Assembly: GCF_029945895.1 (NCBI RefSeq)
Contig: NZ_JAQSDL010000015.1
Span: 1 to 64,000, forward strand
Direction of reading: 5' to 3'
DNA from: Polaromonas sp.
GTDB lineage: Bacteria > Pseudomonadota > Gammaproteobacteria > Burkholderiales > Burkholderiaceae_C
DNA length: 64,000 nt
Positions within the stretch are counted from its first letter, which is position 1; each line of letters opens with the position of its first letter. Below are positions 8,794-18,330 of the stretch, in pieces. The notes below the pieces were generated by a model, which saw only the letters and a program-made list of their open reading frames with translations, had not been told where the DNA came from and did no database searches. Both the position numbers and the translations under genes were made by a program.

Positions 8794-9462
8794 ATGGGAA
8801 CCCTTTACCTCGTGCGCCACGGCCAGGCCTCGTTTGGCGCTGACAACTACGATGTGCTGAGCAGCATGGGGCACAGGCAGAGCGTGCGTCTGGGGGAATA
8901 CTTCAAGTACAAGGGCCTCACCTTCGACGCGGCGCTGACCGGCACGCTGAACCGCCAGATCCAGACCTTTGCAGGCATCTGCGAAGGCATGGGCACGACG
9001 CTTGATGCATCGCGGCAACCCGGGCTCAATGAATACGACGCGGAAGCGGTGATCGCGGCCATCCATCCGGCCCAACTCGAGAAACCGACCTCGCCCGAAA
9101 TGGTCCGCGGCCACTTCCGCCTGCTCAAGGACGGACTGGCACAGTGGATGGCCGGCGTGGTCAGCCCACGCGGCATGCCCAGTTACACCGATTTTGTGGC
9201 GGGCATCACCGGGGTGCTGGACCACGTCAAGAGCAGCTACACCGGCAACGTGCTGCTGGTCTCCAGCGGCGGCCCGATTGCCACCGCCGTGGGCCATGTG
9301 CTGGGCACCAGCCCCGAGGCCACCATCGACCTGAACCTGCGCATCCGCAATTGCTCGCTGACCGAGTTTGCGTTCACGCCCAAACGCCACATGCTGGTGA
9401 CCTACAACACGCTACCGCACCTGGATGCGCCCGAACACGCGGACTGGATCACCTACTCCTAG
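8794..9462 (+). CDS. Histidine phosphatase superfamily protein
   Basis: 222 residues from the ATG at 8794. The phosphohistidine motif LVRHGQASFG is at the N-terminus, and TGTLNRQIQT and GLNEYD follow as in phosphoglycerate-mutase-like phosphatases. Where many relatives have a second catalytic histidine (HGG), this protein has LLVSSGGPIATA, as I recall for one subgroup. The enzyme probably removes phosphate from a small molecule or protein; the substrate is unknown. Confidence 0.85.
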   Translation: MGTLYLVRHGQASFGADNYDVLSSMGHRQSVRLGEYFKYKGLTFDAALTGTLNRQIQTFAGICEGMGTTLDASRQPGLNEYDAEAVIAAIHPAQLEKPTSPEMVRGHFRLLKDGLAQWMAGVVSPRGMPSYTDFVAGITGVLDHVKSSYTGNVLLVSSGGPIATAVGHVLGTSPEATIDLNLRIRNCSLTEFAFTPKRHMLVTYNTLPHLDAPEHADWITYS

Positions 9463-9465
9463 GGC

Positions 9466-9789
9466 CTAGCCGGCCCCTTGCGTGGCGGCGTCCAGCCATT
9501 GCAGGTAGGCGCTGGCGCCCGCGCTTACCGGCATCTGCAGGATCTCCGGCGTGTCGTACGGGTGCCGGGTGATGATGAAGGCCTCCACCTGCGCATACAA
9601 CGCCGCGCGGGTCTTGATCAGCAGCAGGAATTCGGCATCTTTTCGGCTCTCGCCCTGCCAGACATAAAAACTTTTCACCGGCATCACCTGCACACACGCG
9701 GCCAGGCGGGCTTCCACCAGGTGCTGCGCCAGCATTTCCGCCGCGGCCTCGTTGTCCATGGCGGCCATCACCATGCAGACCGCGTCCAT
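9466..9789 (-). CDS. cutA: CutA-type divalent-cation tolerance protein
   Basis: I use the ATG at 9789 (107 residues); the frame stays open upstream but only over the neighbouring gene. The protein has the CutA landmarks LAACVQVMPVKSFYVWQGE, the metal/ligand region LLLIKTRA and FIITRHPYDTPEILQMPV. CutA is a trimeric, ferredoxin-fold cytosolic protein linked to copper tolerance, with an unclear molecular role. It lies directly after the PQQ-type dehydrogenase gene on the same strand. Confidence 0.88.
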   Translation of the reverse strand: MDAVCMVMAAMDNEAAAEMLAQHLVEARLAACVQVMPVKSFYVWQGESRKDAEFLLLIKTRAALYAQVEAFIITRHPYDTPEILQMPVSAGASAYLQWLDAATQGAG

Positions 9790-9796
9790 GAACGTC

Positions 9797-11149
9797 CTAA
9801 CGCGGCGTCTGGGCGCTGACGCGCCAGACCACATTGCCCACGTCATCGGCCACCAGCAGGGCGCCACGTTTGTCGAGCGCCACACCGACGGGCCGGCCCC
9901 AGGCCTTGCCCTCGGGGCTGACAAAGCCGGTCAATACATCGATGGGTTTGTCAGAGGGTTTGCTGCCGATGAAGGGCACAAACACCACCTTGTAGCCGCT
10001 CAGCGGCTTGCGGTTCCAGGAGCCGTGCTGGCCGACAAACACACCGCTGGCCAGCGATGAAGGCAGCGTGTTGCCTTCGGCAAACACCATGCCCAGCGGC
10101 GCCACATGCGAGCCCAGCGCGTAATCGGGTGCAATCGCCTTGGCCACCAGGTCCGGCCGCTGCGGCGCCACGCGCACATCCACTGTCTGCCCGTAATAAC
10201 TGTAGGGCCAGCCATAAAAAGCGCCGTCCTTCACCGAGGTCAGGTAGTCAGGCACCAGGTCGCTGCCGATCTCGTCACGCTCGTTGACCACGGTCCAGAG
10301 CGAGCCGTCGGGCGCCCAGCCCATGCCGTTGGGATTGCGCAGGCCCGAGGCAAACAGGCGGCGCGTGTTGGTCTTGGGGTCGACCTCGTGGATGGCCGCG
10401 CGATCCACCTCGATGTCCATGCCGTTTTCACCGACGTTGCTGTTCGAGCCGACGGTGACGTAGAGCTTGCTGCCATCGCGGCTGGCGATGACATTTTTGG
10501 TCCAGTGATGGTTCAGGCCAGCCGGCAGGTCCACCACCTTGACCGGCGTGGCCGTGATGGCGGTCTGGCCCTCTTCATACGGCACCTTGACCAGTGCGTC
10601 GGCGTTGGCAATGAACAGTTCCCTGCCGACCAGCGCCATGCCAAACGGCGAGTTCAGACCCTGCATGAACACCGTGCGGGTTTCGGCCTTGCCGTCGCCG
10701 TCCACATCGCGCAGCAGCGTGATGCGGTTGGCACTCGCAACGCCGGCACCGGCACGCTTCATGACCACCCCCATGATCCAGCCCTTGATGCTGAAGCCGG
10801 CGTCGGGCTGGGGCGGCTTGTTGCTCTCGGCGACCAGCACGTCACCGTTGGGCAGTGTGTAGAGCCAGCGCGGATGGTCCAGGCCCGTGGCCAGGGCAGT
10901 CACCGTGGTGCCGGCCATGGGCCGCGGCATCACGCCTGCCGGCCAGCCCTGTGCCGGGGCAATGTTGACGGTGGGGATCAGCGACCTGACCGGCTGGGAC
11001 AGCGTGGGGGTGACGCCCATATCGGCGCCAGCCGGCAGCTTGGTCGTGTCGCCACAGCCGCTCAGACCCAGCACCAGCGCTGCGCACAGCGGCACCAGCA
11101 CGAAACGCGAAACAAGGGCGGCAGGGCGGGAAACAGGCGAGGCTGGCAT
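9797..11149 (-). CDS. PQQ-dependent sugar/sorbosone dehydrogenase-like lipoprotein
   Basis: 450 residues with a lipoprotein signal (LVLGLSGC, cysteine near residue 32). A six-bladed propeller follows, typical of soluble glucose/sorbosone dehydrogenases: [50 protein letters not shown] and [16 protein letters not shown]. Such enzymes oxidise sugars or aldehydes in the periplasm using PQQ; no PQQ synthesis genes are in the window. The lipobox suggests it is membrane-anchored. Confidence 0.85.
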   Translation of the reverse strand: MPASPVSRPAALVSRFVLVPLCAALVLGLSGCGDTTKLPAGADMGVTPTLSQPVRSLIPTVNIAPAQGWPAGVMPRPMAGTTVTALATGLDHPRWLYTLPNGDVLVAESNKPPQPDAGFSIKGWIMGVVMKRAGAGVASANRITLLRDVDGDGKAETRTVFMQGLNSPFGMALVGRELFIANADALVKVPYEEGQTAITATPVKVVDLPAGLNHHWTKNVIASRDGSKLYVTVGSNSNVGENGMDIEVDRAAIHEVDPKTNTRRLFASGLRNPNGMGWAPDGSLWTVVNERDEIGSDLVPDYLTSVKDGAFYGWPYSYYGQTVDVRVAPQRPDLVAKAIAPDYALGSHVAPLGMVFAEGNTLPSSLASGVFVGQHGSWNRKPLSGYKVVFVPFIGSKPSDKPIDVLTGFVSPEGKAWGRPVGVALDKRGALLVADDVGNVVWRVSAQTPR

Positions 11150-11274
11150 GGTAAATCCTTGGTCGGTGATTGGGGGCGCATCGGGACGCGCATGCTGCTG
11201 ATTGTTGACCCTGCAGGCTGCTGTGTTCTGTCAGCTGAAGTCCCCAGTTTTTGTCAGGTCGGCCGGGCGGCGAT

Positions 11275-12105
11275 TCAGGCCATCGGCGGGAGCTGGCCAA
11301 TCTCGCGCAGCAGGGCCGCCAGCGCCGCGCCGCTGGCCTGCAACACCGCCAGGCCTTTGCCGGCCGTGGCGGCCGCCGCATTGCCGGCCGCACCCTGCGG
11401 GTTCAGGTCCTGGGCGGCCCAGGCCAGTTTGGCGCTGCTGCCGTTGCCCAGGATGGGGTAGCTGTGCGCCCGGTCCTGGCTGCTGGAGTGAAAGTTCTGC
11501 GCCAGCGCCATGTCCACCTTCTGAGGATGCAGCGCCAGCATCATGGAAGTTTCGACATCGCCACCATGCACGCCGAAGCGTTCTTCGTCGGGGCCGAACA
11601 GCTGTTTCACGGCAGCCGGTAGCGGCAGGCTGAAGGTATTGACGGTGAACACCGCCATGGCGAAACGGGCCCGCAGTTCGCGCCCGACGATGTCCAGCGT
11701 GGAGACATTGCCGCCGTGCGCATTGAGAAACACCAGCTTTTTGATGCCGGTGCGCGCGACCGATTCACCCAGGTCGATCCAGCTCTGGATCAGCGTGGCC
11801 GCGCCCAGGGTCAGGGTTCCGGGAAAGGCGATGTGTTCGATGCTGCGGCCCACGGTCTGGGTCGGCAGAAAAAGAACAGGCAGGTTTTGCAGATGGGGCA
11901 GGCAGTGTGCAATCACGCCATTAGCCAGGTCCGTGTCCACACTGAGCGGCAGGTGCGGCCCATGCTGCTCGATCGCGGCGACCGGCAGCACGGCAATGGT
12001 CGCCGCATCGAGGCGGGCGAAGTCGGGGCTTTTGAGGTCGGCCCAGAAATGGGGGAAGGATGCTGGGGAGGGGCGCGCGGGGTTCATGGGCGTATTTTGG
12101 GCCAT
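11275..12105 (-). CDS. Creatininase-family amidohydrolase
   Basis: 276 residues with the creatininase/MftE-like metal-site segments PVAAIEQHGPHLPLSVDTDL, LNAHGGNVSTLD and the later HGGDVETSMMLAL. The family hydrolyses cyclic amides or trims peptides with two divalent metals. The gene stands alone between the sorbosone dehydrogenase-like gene and the radical-SAM gene, both also on the minus strand. The substrate is unknown. The 125 bp between this gene and 11149 show no feature. Confidence 0.85.
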   Translation of the reverse strand: MAQNTPMNPARPSPASFPHFWADLKSPDFARLDAATIAVLPVAAIEQHGPHLPLSVDTDLANGVIAHCLPHLQNLPVLFLPTQTVGRSIEHIAFPGTLTLGAATLIQSWIDLGESVARTGIKKLVFLNAHGGNVSTLDIVGRELRARFAMAVFTVNTFSLPLPAAVKQLFGPDEERFGVHGGDVETSMMLALHPQKVDMALAQNFHSSSQDRAHSYPILGNGSSAKLAWAAQDLNPQGAAGNAAAATAGKGLAVLQASGAALAALLREIGQLPPMA

Positions 12106-12142
12106 TCTGCGCTGGGGGTGTTAGCCGTTCTAAGGTTCAAAA

Positions 12143-13792
12143 CTAAGCCGCCGCCGCTGCCTTCTGAATCTCCACCCGCAAATTCTGCTGCTGACTCAGA
12201 TGCCGACCCTGCCGCTGAGCCCCATGTTTGTCAGCCGCTGCAGAAAGCGCTTTCTGCGGGCCGCCCAGCAACGCCGCCAGACACTGCGGCCGCCCGCGCG
12301 CGCCGCTGGCCTGGTAGTCGGCCAGCAGGGCTTGCGCCACAAGGGACGGAGCCAGCAAGCGCACCTGTGTCAAATGCACAAACAGCAGGTCCACCAGTTT
12401 CTCCAGCGCGAATTCGTGCGTCTTGCCGGTGGTCTGCCAGAGCCAGTCGCTGAAGGCCAGGAAATGTCCAAAGGCCGAACCGGGTCCCAGCAACAAGGCC
12501 AGCGCCTGCGAGAAACGCCCTGAGTTGGCAACCATGTCCCAGTAGCGCGCAAAGCGCTTGATGCGCTGCATGGTCGCAAAATCCACCGTCGAATTTTGCA
12601 GGATGGTGTAGGGCGTGTGCGGGTCGTAGGCCATCGCAAATTGCGCCGTGTGCCGCGTGATCGGCGTACCGCGCAGGCGCTTGAGCACACCGAACTGGAT
12701 CTCGTGCGGCGCGAGGGCGTGCAGGCGATCGAAGCCCTCGGCAAAACTCGCCAACGTCTCGCCGGGCAGGCCAAAGATCAGGTCGGCATGCACATGGGCG
12801 CGGCTTTGCGTGACCAGCCAGCGCAGGTTCTCGGCCGTCCTGGCGTTGTCCTGCTTGCGCGAGATGCGCTGCTGCACGTCGGGGTTGAAGCTCTGGATGC
12901 CGACCTCGAACTGCAGCGCGCCGTCGGGGAATTGCGCAATCAATTCCTTCAGGCGGTCCGGCAGGCTGTCGGGCACGACTTCGAAATGCACAAACACATC
13001 GGGCACTTCGGCGATGCGGTCCAGAAAAAACTGCAGGATACGTACCGAGTTGTCGATCTTCAGGTTGAAGGTGCGGTCCACAAACTTGAAGTTGCGCGCG
13101 CCGCGGCGGTACAACGCTTCCATCTCGGCCATGAACACATCCAGGTCAAAGGCCCAGGCGGTCTTGTCGAGCGAGCTCAGGCAGAACTCGCACTTGAACG
13201 GGCAGCCGCGCGAAGCTTCCACATACAACAGGCGCTGGGCCAGGTCCTCGGCCGTGTAGTCCCTGTAGGGCAGCGCCAGTTCCTCCAGCGGCGGCTGCTC
13301 GCCAACAATCACTTTCATCAGCGGCTGCGGGCCCCCACCCGGTAATTTAAGCAGCGCCCGGCACAGTTTCGGAAAACTCACGTCACCCCAGCCGGTGACC
13401 ACATGGTCGGCCAGGCGGCAGATTTCCTGCTGCTCCACCTCATGGCTGACCTCGGGGCCGCCCAGCACAATTTTGATGTCGGGCCGCAAGGTTTTCAGCA
13501 GGCGCACCAGCTGGGTGGTTTCCACCACATTCCAGATGTAGACGCCAAGACCGATCACCTCGGGCTGCAGCGCCAGCAGCTCTTCCACCATGCGGGTGGC
13601 GGGCTGGCCAATGACAAACTCGCGCAGCTGTGTCTGCGCGCGCAGGCCGGCGCCGCCGTGGCGGTCCATGTTGGCCAGCAGGTAACGCAGACCCAGCGAG
13701 GCGTGGATGTATTTGGCGTTCAGGGTGGCCAGAACAACACGCGCGCTGCCTTGGGCCTCAGGGAGAAGGGGTGAAGGCGCGTGGGGGTTCAT
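12143..13792 (-). CDS. B12-binding-domain radical SAM protein (DUF4080-type)
   Basis: 549 residues from the ATG at 13792. The N-terminal cobalamin-binding-like domain has ARVVLATLNAKYIHASLGLR and KIVLGGPEVSHE. The radical-SAM core carries the cluster motif SRGCPFKCEFCLSS. The C-terminal part (FGVLKRLRGTPITRH onward) fits DUF4080. Such enzymes use a 4Fe-4S cluster and S-adenosylmethionine; the reaction of this group is not known to me. It is divergent from the AlaX gene, with only 17 bp between the starts. Confidence 0.88.
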   Translation of the reverse strand: MNPHAPSPLLPEAQGSARVVLATLNAKYIHASLGLRYLLANMDRHGGAGLRAQTQLREFVIGQPATRMVEELLALQPEVIGLGVYIWNVVETTQLVRLLKTLRPDIKIVLGGPEVSHEVEQQEICRLADHVVTGWGDVSFPKLCRALLKLPGGGPQPLMKVIVGEQPPLEELALPYRDYTAEDLAQRLLYVEASRGCPFKCEFCLSSLDKTAWAFDLDVFMAEMEALYRRGARNFKFVDRTFNLKIDNSVRILQFFLDRIAEVPDVFVHFEVVPDSLPDRLKELIAQFPDGALQFEVGIQSFNPDVQQRISRKQDNARTAENLRWLVTQSRAHVHADLIFGLPGETLASFAEGFDRLHALAPHEIQFGVLKRLRGTPITRHTAQFAMAYDPHTPYTILQNSTVDFATMQRIKRFARYWDMVANSGRFSQALALLLGPGSAFGHFLAFSDWLWQTTGKTHEFALEKLVDLLFVHLTQVRLLAPSLVAQALLADYQASGARGRPQCLAALLGGPQKALSAAADKHGAQRQGRHLSQQQNLRVEIQKAAAAA

Positions 13793-13809
13793 GCCGGTAT
13801 TATCAAACC

Positions 13810-14583
13810 ATGACACAAACCCTGTTTCGTGATGACGCTTATCTGGCCGAATGCAGCGCGGCCGTGACCGCGGTGACCGGCCAGGGCCTGGTATTGGACC
13901 GCACCGTGTTTTACCCGCTGGGCGGTGGCCAGGCCGGCGACACCGGCGTGCTGGTGCTGGCCGACGGGCGCGAGATCGCCATTACCGACACGCGCAAGGG
14001 AAAAAATGACCAGGGCCAGTTCACAGCGGACATCTGCCACCTGCCGGCCCTGCCGGACCCGGCCGCGTCGGTGCTGGACCACCTTCTGGCGGCTGGCTTG
14101 AAAGCCGGCGATGTGGTGACCGCCCGCGTCGACTGGGCGCGCCGGCACCGGCTCATGCGTTTTCACACCACCACCCACCTGCTGTGCCACCTGGTGCCGC
14201 AGCTGGTCAACGGCTGCTCGATCACGCCCGACTATGCGCGGCTGGACTTCAACATGACGGACCCGCTGGACAAGGACGTCTTGAGCGCCGGCCTTGCCCG
14301 CCTGGTCGCCGCCGCGCACCCGGTGACCGTGGGCAGCATCAGCGACGCGGAACTCGATGCGAACCCGGCCCTGGTCAAAAGCATGAGTGTGCAGCCGCCG
14401 CGCGGCAGCGGCCAGGTGCGCACCATCCGCATCGGCGGCGCCGGTGCAGACGCCATGATCGACTTCCAGCCCTGCGGCGGCACCCATGTGGCCAACACCT
14501 CCGAGATCGGCGCGGTAATCGTCACCAAAATCGAGAAAAAAAGCGCCACCACGCGCCGCATCGTCCTCGGCTTCGCTGCCTGA
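13810..14583 (+). CDS. Alanyl-tRNA editing protein AlaX-type
   Basis: 257 residues from the ATG at 13810. The zinc-site motifs RFHTTTHLLCH and CGGTHV are those of the AlaRS editing domain, preceded by FYPLGGGQAGDTG. Free-standing AlaX proteins hydrolyse mischarged Ser- or Gly-tRNA(Ala). The length, with an N-terminal beta-barrel before the editing domain, fits the longer AlaX forms. It is followed within 10 bp by the DUF167 gene. Confidence 0.9.
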   Translation: MTQTLFRDDAYLAECSAAVTAVTGQGLVLDRTVFYPLGGGQAGDTGVLVLADGREIAITDTRKGKNDQGQFTADICHLPALPDPAASVLDHLLAAGLKAGDVVTARVDWARRHRLMRFHTTTHLLCHLVPQLVNGCSITPDYARLDFNMTDPLDKDVLSAGLARLVAAAHPVTVGSISDAELDANPALVKSMSVQPPRGSGQVRTIRIGGAGADAMIDFQPCGGTHVANTSEIGAVIVTKIEKKSATTRRIVLGFAA

Positions 14584-14591
14584 TTTCTTCG

Positions 14592-14930
14592 ATGCGTCCG
14601 AGAAATGCCACCGGCGACACTTTTTTTGCCTGGGACGGCGAGGTGCTGGTGGTCAATATCCTGGGCAAACCGTCGGCCAGCCGTGACGCGATCGGCAAAC
14701 CCAAGGGCACCCAGCTCAAGGTCAGCGTGACCGCCGCGCCGCAGGCCGGCAAGGCCACCGACCACATGCTGCGTTTCCTGGCGCCGCTGTTCGGTGTGGC
14801 GGTCAGCGACATCGAGGTGGTCTTCGGCCAGGAGAACGTCAACAAGCAGCTGCGCATCCGCGCGCCAAAGAAACTTCCGGGGGTGTTTGCGCAGACCGCC
14901 CTGCCCACGGACCCTGCCGGACGACAATAG
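14592..14930 (+). CDS. DUF167/YggU-family protein
   Basis: A 112-residue protein with the family core VSVTAAPQAGKATDHMLRFL and GQENVNKQLRI. YggU-like proteins are small, widely conserved and without a firmly known role. It lies just downstream of the AlaX gene in the same direction and probably shares its transcript. Confidence 0.85.
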   Translation: MRPRNATGDTFFAWDGEVLVVNILGKPSASRDAIGKPKGTQLKVSVTAAPQAGKATDHMLRFLAPLFGVAVSDIEVVFGQENVNKQLRIRAPKKLPGVFAQTALPTDPAGRQ

Positions 14931-14986
14931 CAAGAGGGCCTGCGGGCACCGTCCCAGGAACTAAAGGCCAGCGTGCCGCTCACACC

Positions 14987-17146
14987 ATGACCATGATTTT
15001 TCACCGCCTGGCATCCGCTCTGTTTTTGATAGCTGCTTGCGCTTTGTCAACGGGGGCTGCAGCCCAAATCAGCTTCACAAACAAGACTGCGGCGAAGACC
15101 GTGGTCAGCACCGACCAGGTGCGCGCCGAACTGCTGGCCTGGGCACCCGATGGCGTGGAGCAGGGCAAGCCGGTATGGGTGGCCCTGCAGCTGGCGCACA
15201 TTCCCGAGTGGCACACCTACTGGAAGAACTCCGGCGATTCCGGCCTGCCGACGCAGCTTGAATGGACACTGCCGGCCGGTGTCACCGCTGGCGACATCGC
15301 CTGGCCGACCCCGAAAAAGATACCGATCGGCACCCTCGCCAACTACGGCTACGAAGGCACCGTGCTGCTGCCGGTACCGCTCACCGTGGCGCCCGGCTTC
15401 AACGCCGCCAACCTGGACATCCAGCTCAAGGCCAGCTGGCTGGTCTGCAAGAAGGAATGTATTCCGCAGGAAGGTGATTTTTCCCTGCAGATCCCGGTCA
15501 GGAGTTCGACCGGCAGCAGCAGCAGCCTGTTTGCGGCTGCCTTTGCCGCCAGCCCCCAGCCGCTGGCCGCCACCGGCAGCCAGGTGCAGGTCGGCGCCAA
15601 ATCCATCCAGGTGGCGCTCGCAGGCCTGCCCGCGCGCCTGCAGGGCAAGACCCTGGACTTTTTCCCGGAAACCGGCGGCGTGATTGAGCCCGCCGGCGCT
15701 TGGCAGCAAGCCTGGCAGGGCTCGGTGTGGACCGCACAACTGCCGCTCTCCAGCCAGCGCAGCGAAAGCCCGCGCGTGATGCCGGTGGTGGTGGCGCTGG
15801 ACAAGACCGCCTACCGCGTCGAGCTGCTGGTCCAGGGCGACTGGCCGGCCGTGGCCGCCGCGGCCACGGTGTCGCCGGCGCTGGAAGCCGCGCTCAAGGC
15901 CAATGCGGCGCTGGGCGCGGCGCCGACCGGCAGCAGCACGCCGCCGCTCACGCTGGTGGCCGCCCTGCTGGGTGCACTGCTGGGCGGACTGATCCTGAAC
16001 CTCATGCCTTGCGTGTTTCCGGTGCTGGCCATCAAGGTGATGAGTTTCGCCAAGGAGAAAAATCGCGCGGCACGCCTGAGTGGCGGGCTGGCCTACACGG
16101 CCGGCGTGGTGCTGTCCTTCCTGGCACTGGGCGCCCTGCTGCTGGGCCTGCGCGCCACCGGCGAGCAGCTCGGCTGGGGCTTCCAGCTGCAAAGCCCGGC
16201 CGTGGTGGCCGCGCTGGCCGTGCTGTTCACGCTGATCGGCCTGAACCTGGCGGGCCTGTTTGAATTTGGCAGTTTTGTGCCCGGAAAGGTCGCCGGCCTG
16301 CAGGCCAAAAATCCGACGCTCAATGCCTTTCTGACCGGCGTGCTGGCCACCGCGATTGCCTCGCCCTGCACCGCGCCTTTCATGGGGGCGTCGCTCGGTT
16401 ACGCCGTGGGCCTGCCCGCCGTGCAGGCGCTGGCAGTGTTTGGGGCCATCGGTCTGGGCATGGCCCTGCCCTACCTGGCGGCCAGTGCGGTGCCGGCGGT
16501 GGCGCGCGCCCTGCCGCGACCGGGCGCGTGGATGGTGACCTTCAAGCAGCTGATGGCGTTTCCGATGTTTGCCACCGTTGCCTGGCTGGTCTGGGTGCTG
16601 GGCCAGCAAAGCGGCATCGACGGGGCAGGCGCCCTGCTGGCGCTGCTGGTGCTGATGGCGCTGGTGTTGTGGTCGCTGACGCTGCGGGGCCGGACCCGGA
16701 CCGTGGCTGCTACGCTTTCAATAGCGCTTGGCGCTTTCGGGGTATGGGCTGTAGGCCAGAATGTCATCAAGCCGCTGGAGACTTCCAGCGTCGCTGCGGC
16801 ATCCCCGGGCCGCTGGCAGGCCTGGGAGCCGGGCCGCGTGGACCAGCTCACGGCCCAGGGCCAGAGCGTGTTTGTCGATTTCACCGCCGCCTGGTGCGTG
16901 ACCTGCCAGTACAACAAGAAAACCACGCTGGCCAATGCCGATGTGCTGGCTGACATGGATGCGAAAAACGTGGTGCTGCTGCGCGCCGACTGGACGCGCC
17001 GCGACCCGGCCGTGACGGCTGCGCTGGCGCAGCTGGGCCGCAACGGCGTGCCGGTGTATGTGATCTACAAACCCGGCCGCGCGCCGGTGGTGCTGTCGGA
17101 AATTCTCTCGGTCGCCGATGTCCGGGCCGAACTGGCCAGGCTCTAG
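14987..17146 (+). CDS. dsbD: Thiol:disulfide interchange protein DsbD
   Basis: 719 residues (an ATG two codons downstream is also possible). A signal peptide is followed by the periplasmic DsbD-alpha-like domain with the cysteine pair in WLVCKKECIPQ, and then by about eight membrane helices including MPCVFPVLAIKV and ATAIASPCTAPFMG. A C-terminal thioredoxin domain has the CxxC in TAAWCVTCQYNKK (about residues 638 and 641). DsbD passes electrons from cytoplasmic thioredoxin to periplasmic thiol proteins and could support the cytochromes of the sox cluster. Two family-B repeat-like segments (15017-15061, in the signal peptide; 16703-16757, in a membrane helix) are translated in frame. Confidence 0.92.
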   Translation: MTMIFHRLASALFLIAACALSTGAAAQISFTNKTAAKTVVSTDQVRAELLAWAPDGVEQGKPVWVALQLAHIPEWHTYWKNSGDSGLPTQLEWTLPAGVTAGDIAWPTPKKIPIGTLANYGYEGTVLLPVPLTVAPGFNAANLDIQLKASWLVCKKECIPQEGDFSLQIPVRSSTGSSSSLFAAAFAASPQPLAATGSQVQVGAKSIQVALAGLPARLQGKTLDFFPETGGVIEPAGAWQQAWQGSVWTAQLPLSSQRSESPRVMPVVVALDKTAYRVELLVQGDWPAVAAAATVSPALEAALKANAALGAAPTGSSTPPLTLVAALLGALLGGLILNLMPCVFPVLAIKVMSFAKEKNRAARLSGGLAYTAGVVLSFLALGALLLGLRATGEQLGWGFQLQSPAVVAALAVLFTLIGLNLAGLFEFGSFVPGKVAGLQAKNPTLNAFLTGVLATAIASPCTAPFMGASLGYAVGLPAVQALAVFGAIGLGMALPYLAASAVPAVARALPRPGAWMVTFKQLMAFPMFATVAWLVWVLGQQSGIDGAGALLALLVLMALVLWSLTLRGRTRTVAATLSIALGAFGVWAVGQNVIKPLETSSVAAASPGRWQAWEPGRVDQLTAQGQSVFVDFTAAWCVTCQYNKKTTLANADVLADMDAKNVVLLRADWTRRDPAVTAALAQLGRNGVPVYVIYKPGRAPVVLSEILSVADVRAELARL
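16703..16757. repeat. Family-B dispersed repeat inside dsbD
   Basis: The bases here (GCTACGCTTTCAATAGCGCT, then a TGGCGCTTTC block and TATGGGCTGTAGGCC) follow the pattern of the intergenic copy at 37106-37160 and the rsmB copy at 63405-63452. Translation remains in frame and yields a hydrophobic helix. Confidence 0.5.
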
Positions 17147-17192
17147 TACTGCAACCTGTCCGTCAGTTCATTTTTCTGAAGGAGTTCCAGCC

Positions 17193-17828
17193 ATGTTGAA
17201 CCACCCTGTCAATCGCCGCCTCTTTTCCGGCGCCCTGCTCACCGCGCCGTGGGCTGCAAGCTTCACGCAGACCGCCCATGCAGCGGTGGCTGTCGGCCAG
17301 GCCGCGCCAGACTTTTCGGCGCTGGACACCGCCGGAAAAACCCACCGCCTCAGCGACTACAAGGGCAAACTGGTGCTGGAATGGACCAACCCCGGCTGCC
17401 CGTTTGTGCAGAAACATTACAACGGCAACATGCAGGGCCTGCAAAAAGAGGCCGTTGGCAAAGGGGTGGTCTGGCTGGCCGTCAACTCGACCGACACCGG
17501 CAGCGGCGACTACCTGGCGCCCGCCAGGCTCGCCGGCTGGATGGCAGGCAAACAGGCAGCGGCCAGTGCCACCCTGATGGACGACTCGGGCAGCATCGGC
17601 CAGCTCTACAGCGCCCGGACCACGCCGCACATGTACATCATCAGCCCGCAAGGCCAGCTGGTTTATGCCGGGGCCATCGACAGCGTGCCTTCCGCCCGCG
17701 TGGACGACATCCGGACCGCGACCAACTATGTGCGCCAGGGCTTGAACGAAGCACTGGCTGGCAAGGCCCTCAGCGTGGCGAGCAGCCGGGCCTACGGCTG
17801 CTCGATCAAATACAAGGACAAGGCGTGA
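17193..17828 (+). CDS. Exported redoxin/thioredoxin-like protein
   Basis: 211 residues, with GAAGGAG as ribosome-binding site just before the ATG at 17193. A signal peptide ends near AHAAVAVG. The AhpC/TSA-type fold has APDFSALDTAGKTHRLSDYKG, and the peroxidatic position is in WTNPGCPFVQKHY, so there is a single cysteine and no CxxC. PHMYIISPQGQLVYAG carries the cis-proline. It follows dsbD by 46 bp and may be one of its periplasmic clients; the reaction is uncertain (peroxiredoxin or thiol reductase). Confidence 0.82.
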   Translation: MLNHPVNRRLFSGALLTAPWAASFTQTAHAAVAVGQAAPDFSALDTAGKTHRLSDYKGKLVLEWTNPGCPFVQKHYNGNMQGLQKEAVGKGVVWLAVNSTDTGSGDYLAPARLAGWMAGKQAAASATLMDDSGSIGQLYSARTTPHMYIISPQGQLVYAGAIDSVPSARVDDIRTATNYVRQGLNEALAGKALSVASSRAYGCSIKYKDKA

Positions 17829-18283
17829 GTTCCGGCGCGACCCCGGTGCCGCCGGCCGAACGTCTGCCTTACATCCTCAGCCATTGCCGCACGATTGCGG
17901 TGGTGGGCCTGTCGCCCAAACCGCATCGCGCCAGTTTCGACGTGGCGCGTTACATGCAGGGCCAGGGTTACCGCATCATCCCGGTCAACCCGAATGTCAG
18001 CGAGGTGCTCGGTGAAAAAGCCTATGCCAGCCTGACGGAAGCGGCGCAGCACGAACACATCGACCTGGTGAACTGTTTTCGCAACAGCGAGGACATTCCG
18101 CCCATCGTTGACGAGGCCATCGCCATTGGCGCCAAGGCCGTCTGGATGCAGCTAGGCATCCGCCACCCGGCGGCCGCCGCCCAGGCCGAAGCGGCGGGCC
18201 TGCTGGTGGTGCAGGACCACTGCATCAAGGTCGACCACAAGGTGCTGCAGTCGCGCGGCCTGCTGGCGACGCGGGGCGGCTGA
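17825..18283 (+). CDS. CoA-binding protein (YccU-like)
   Basis: 152 residues from a GTG that overlaps the stop of the redoxin gene (GTGA). The Rossmann-type CoA-binding motif is TIAVVGLSPKPHRASFDVAR, and the conserved AVWMQLGIRH and DHCIKVDH follow. Proteins of this family bind CoA or related nucleotides; their physiological role is not settled. It is probably translationally coupled to the upstream gene. Confidence 0.88.
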   Translation: MSSGATPVPPAERLPYILSHCRTIAVVGLSPKPHRASFDVARYMQGQGYRIIPVNPNVSEVLGEKAYASLTEAAQHEHIDLVNCFRNSEDIPPIVDEAIAIGAKAVWMQLGIRHPAAAAQAEAAGLLVVQDHCIKVDHKVLQSRGLLATRGG

Positions 18284-18330
18284 GGGGAGCGCGGCCCCTG
18301 CGCCGCGCGCGGCTCCGGGATAATCGCCGC

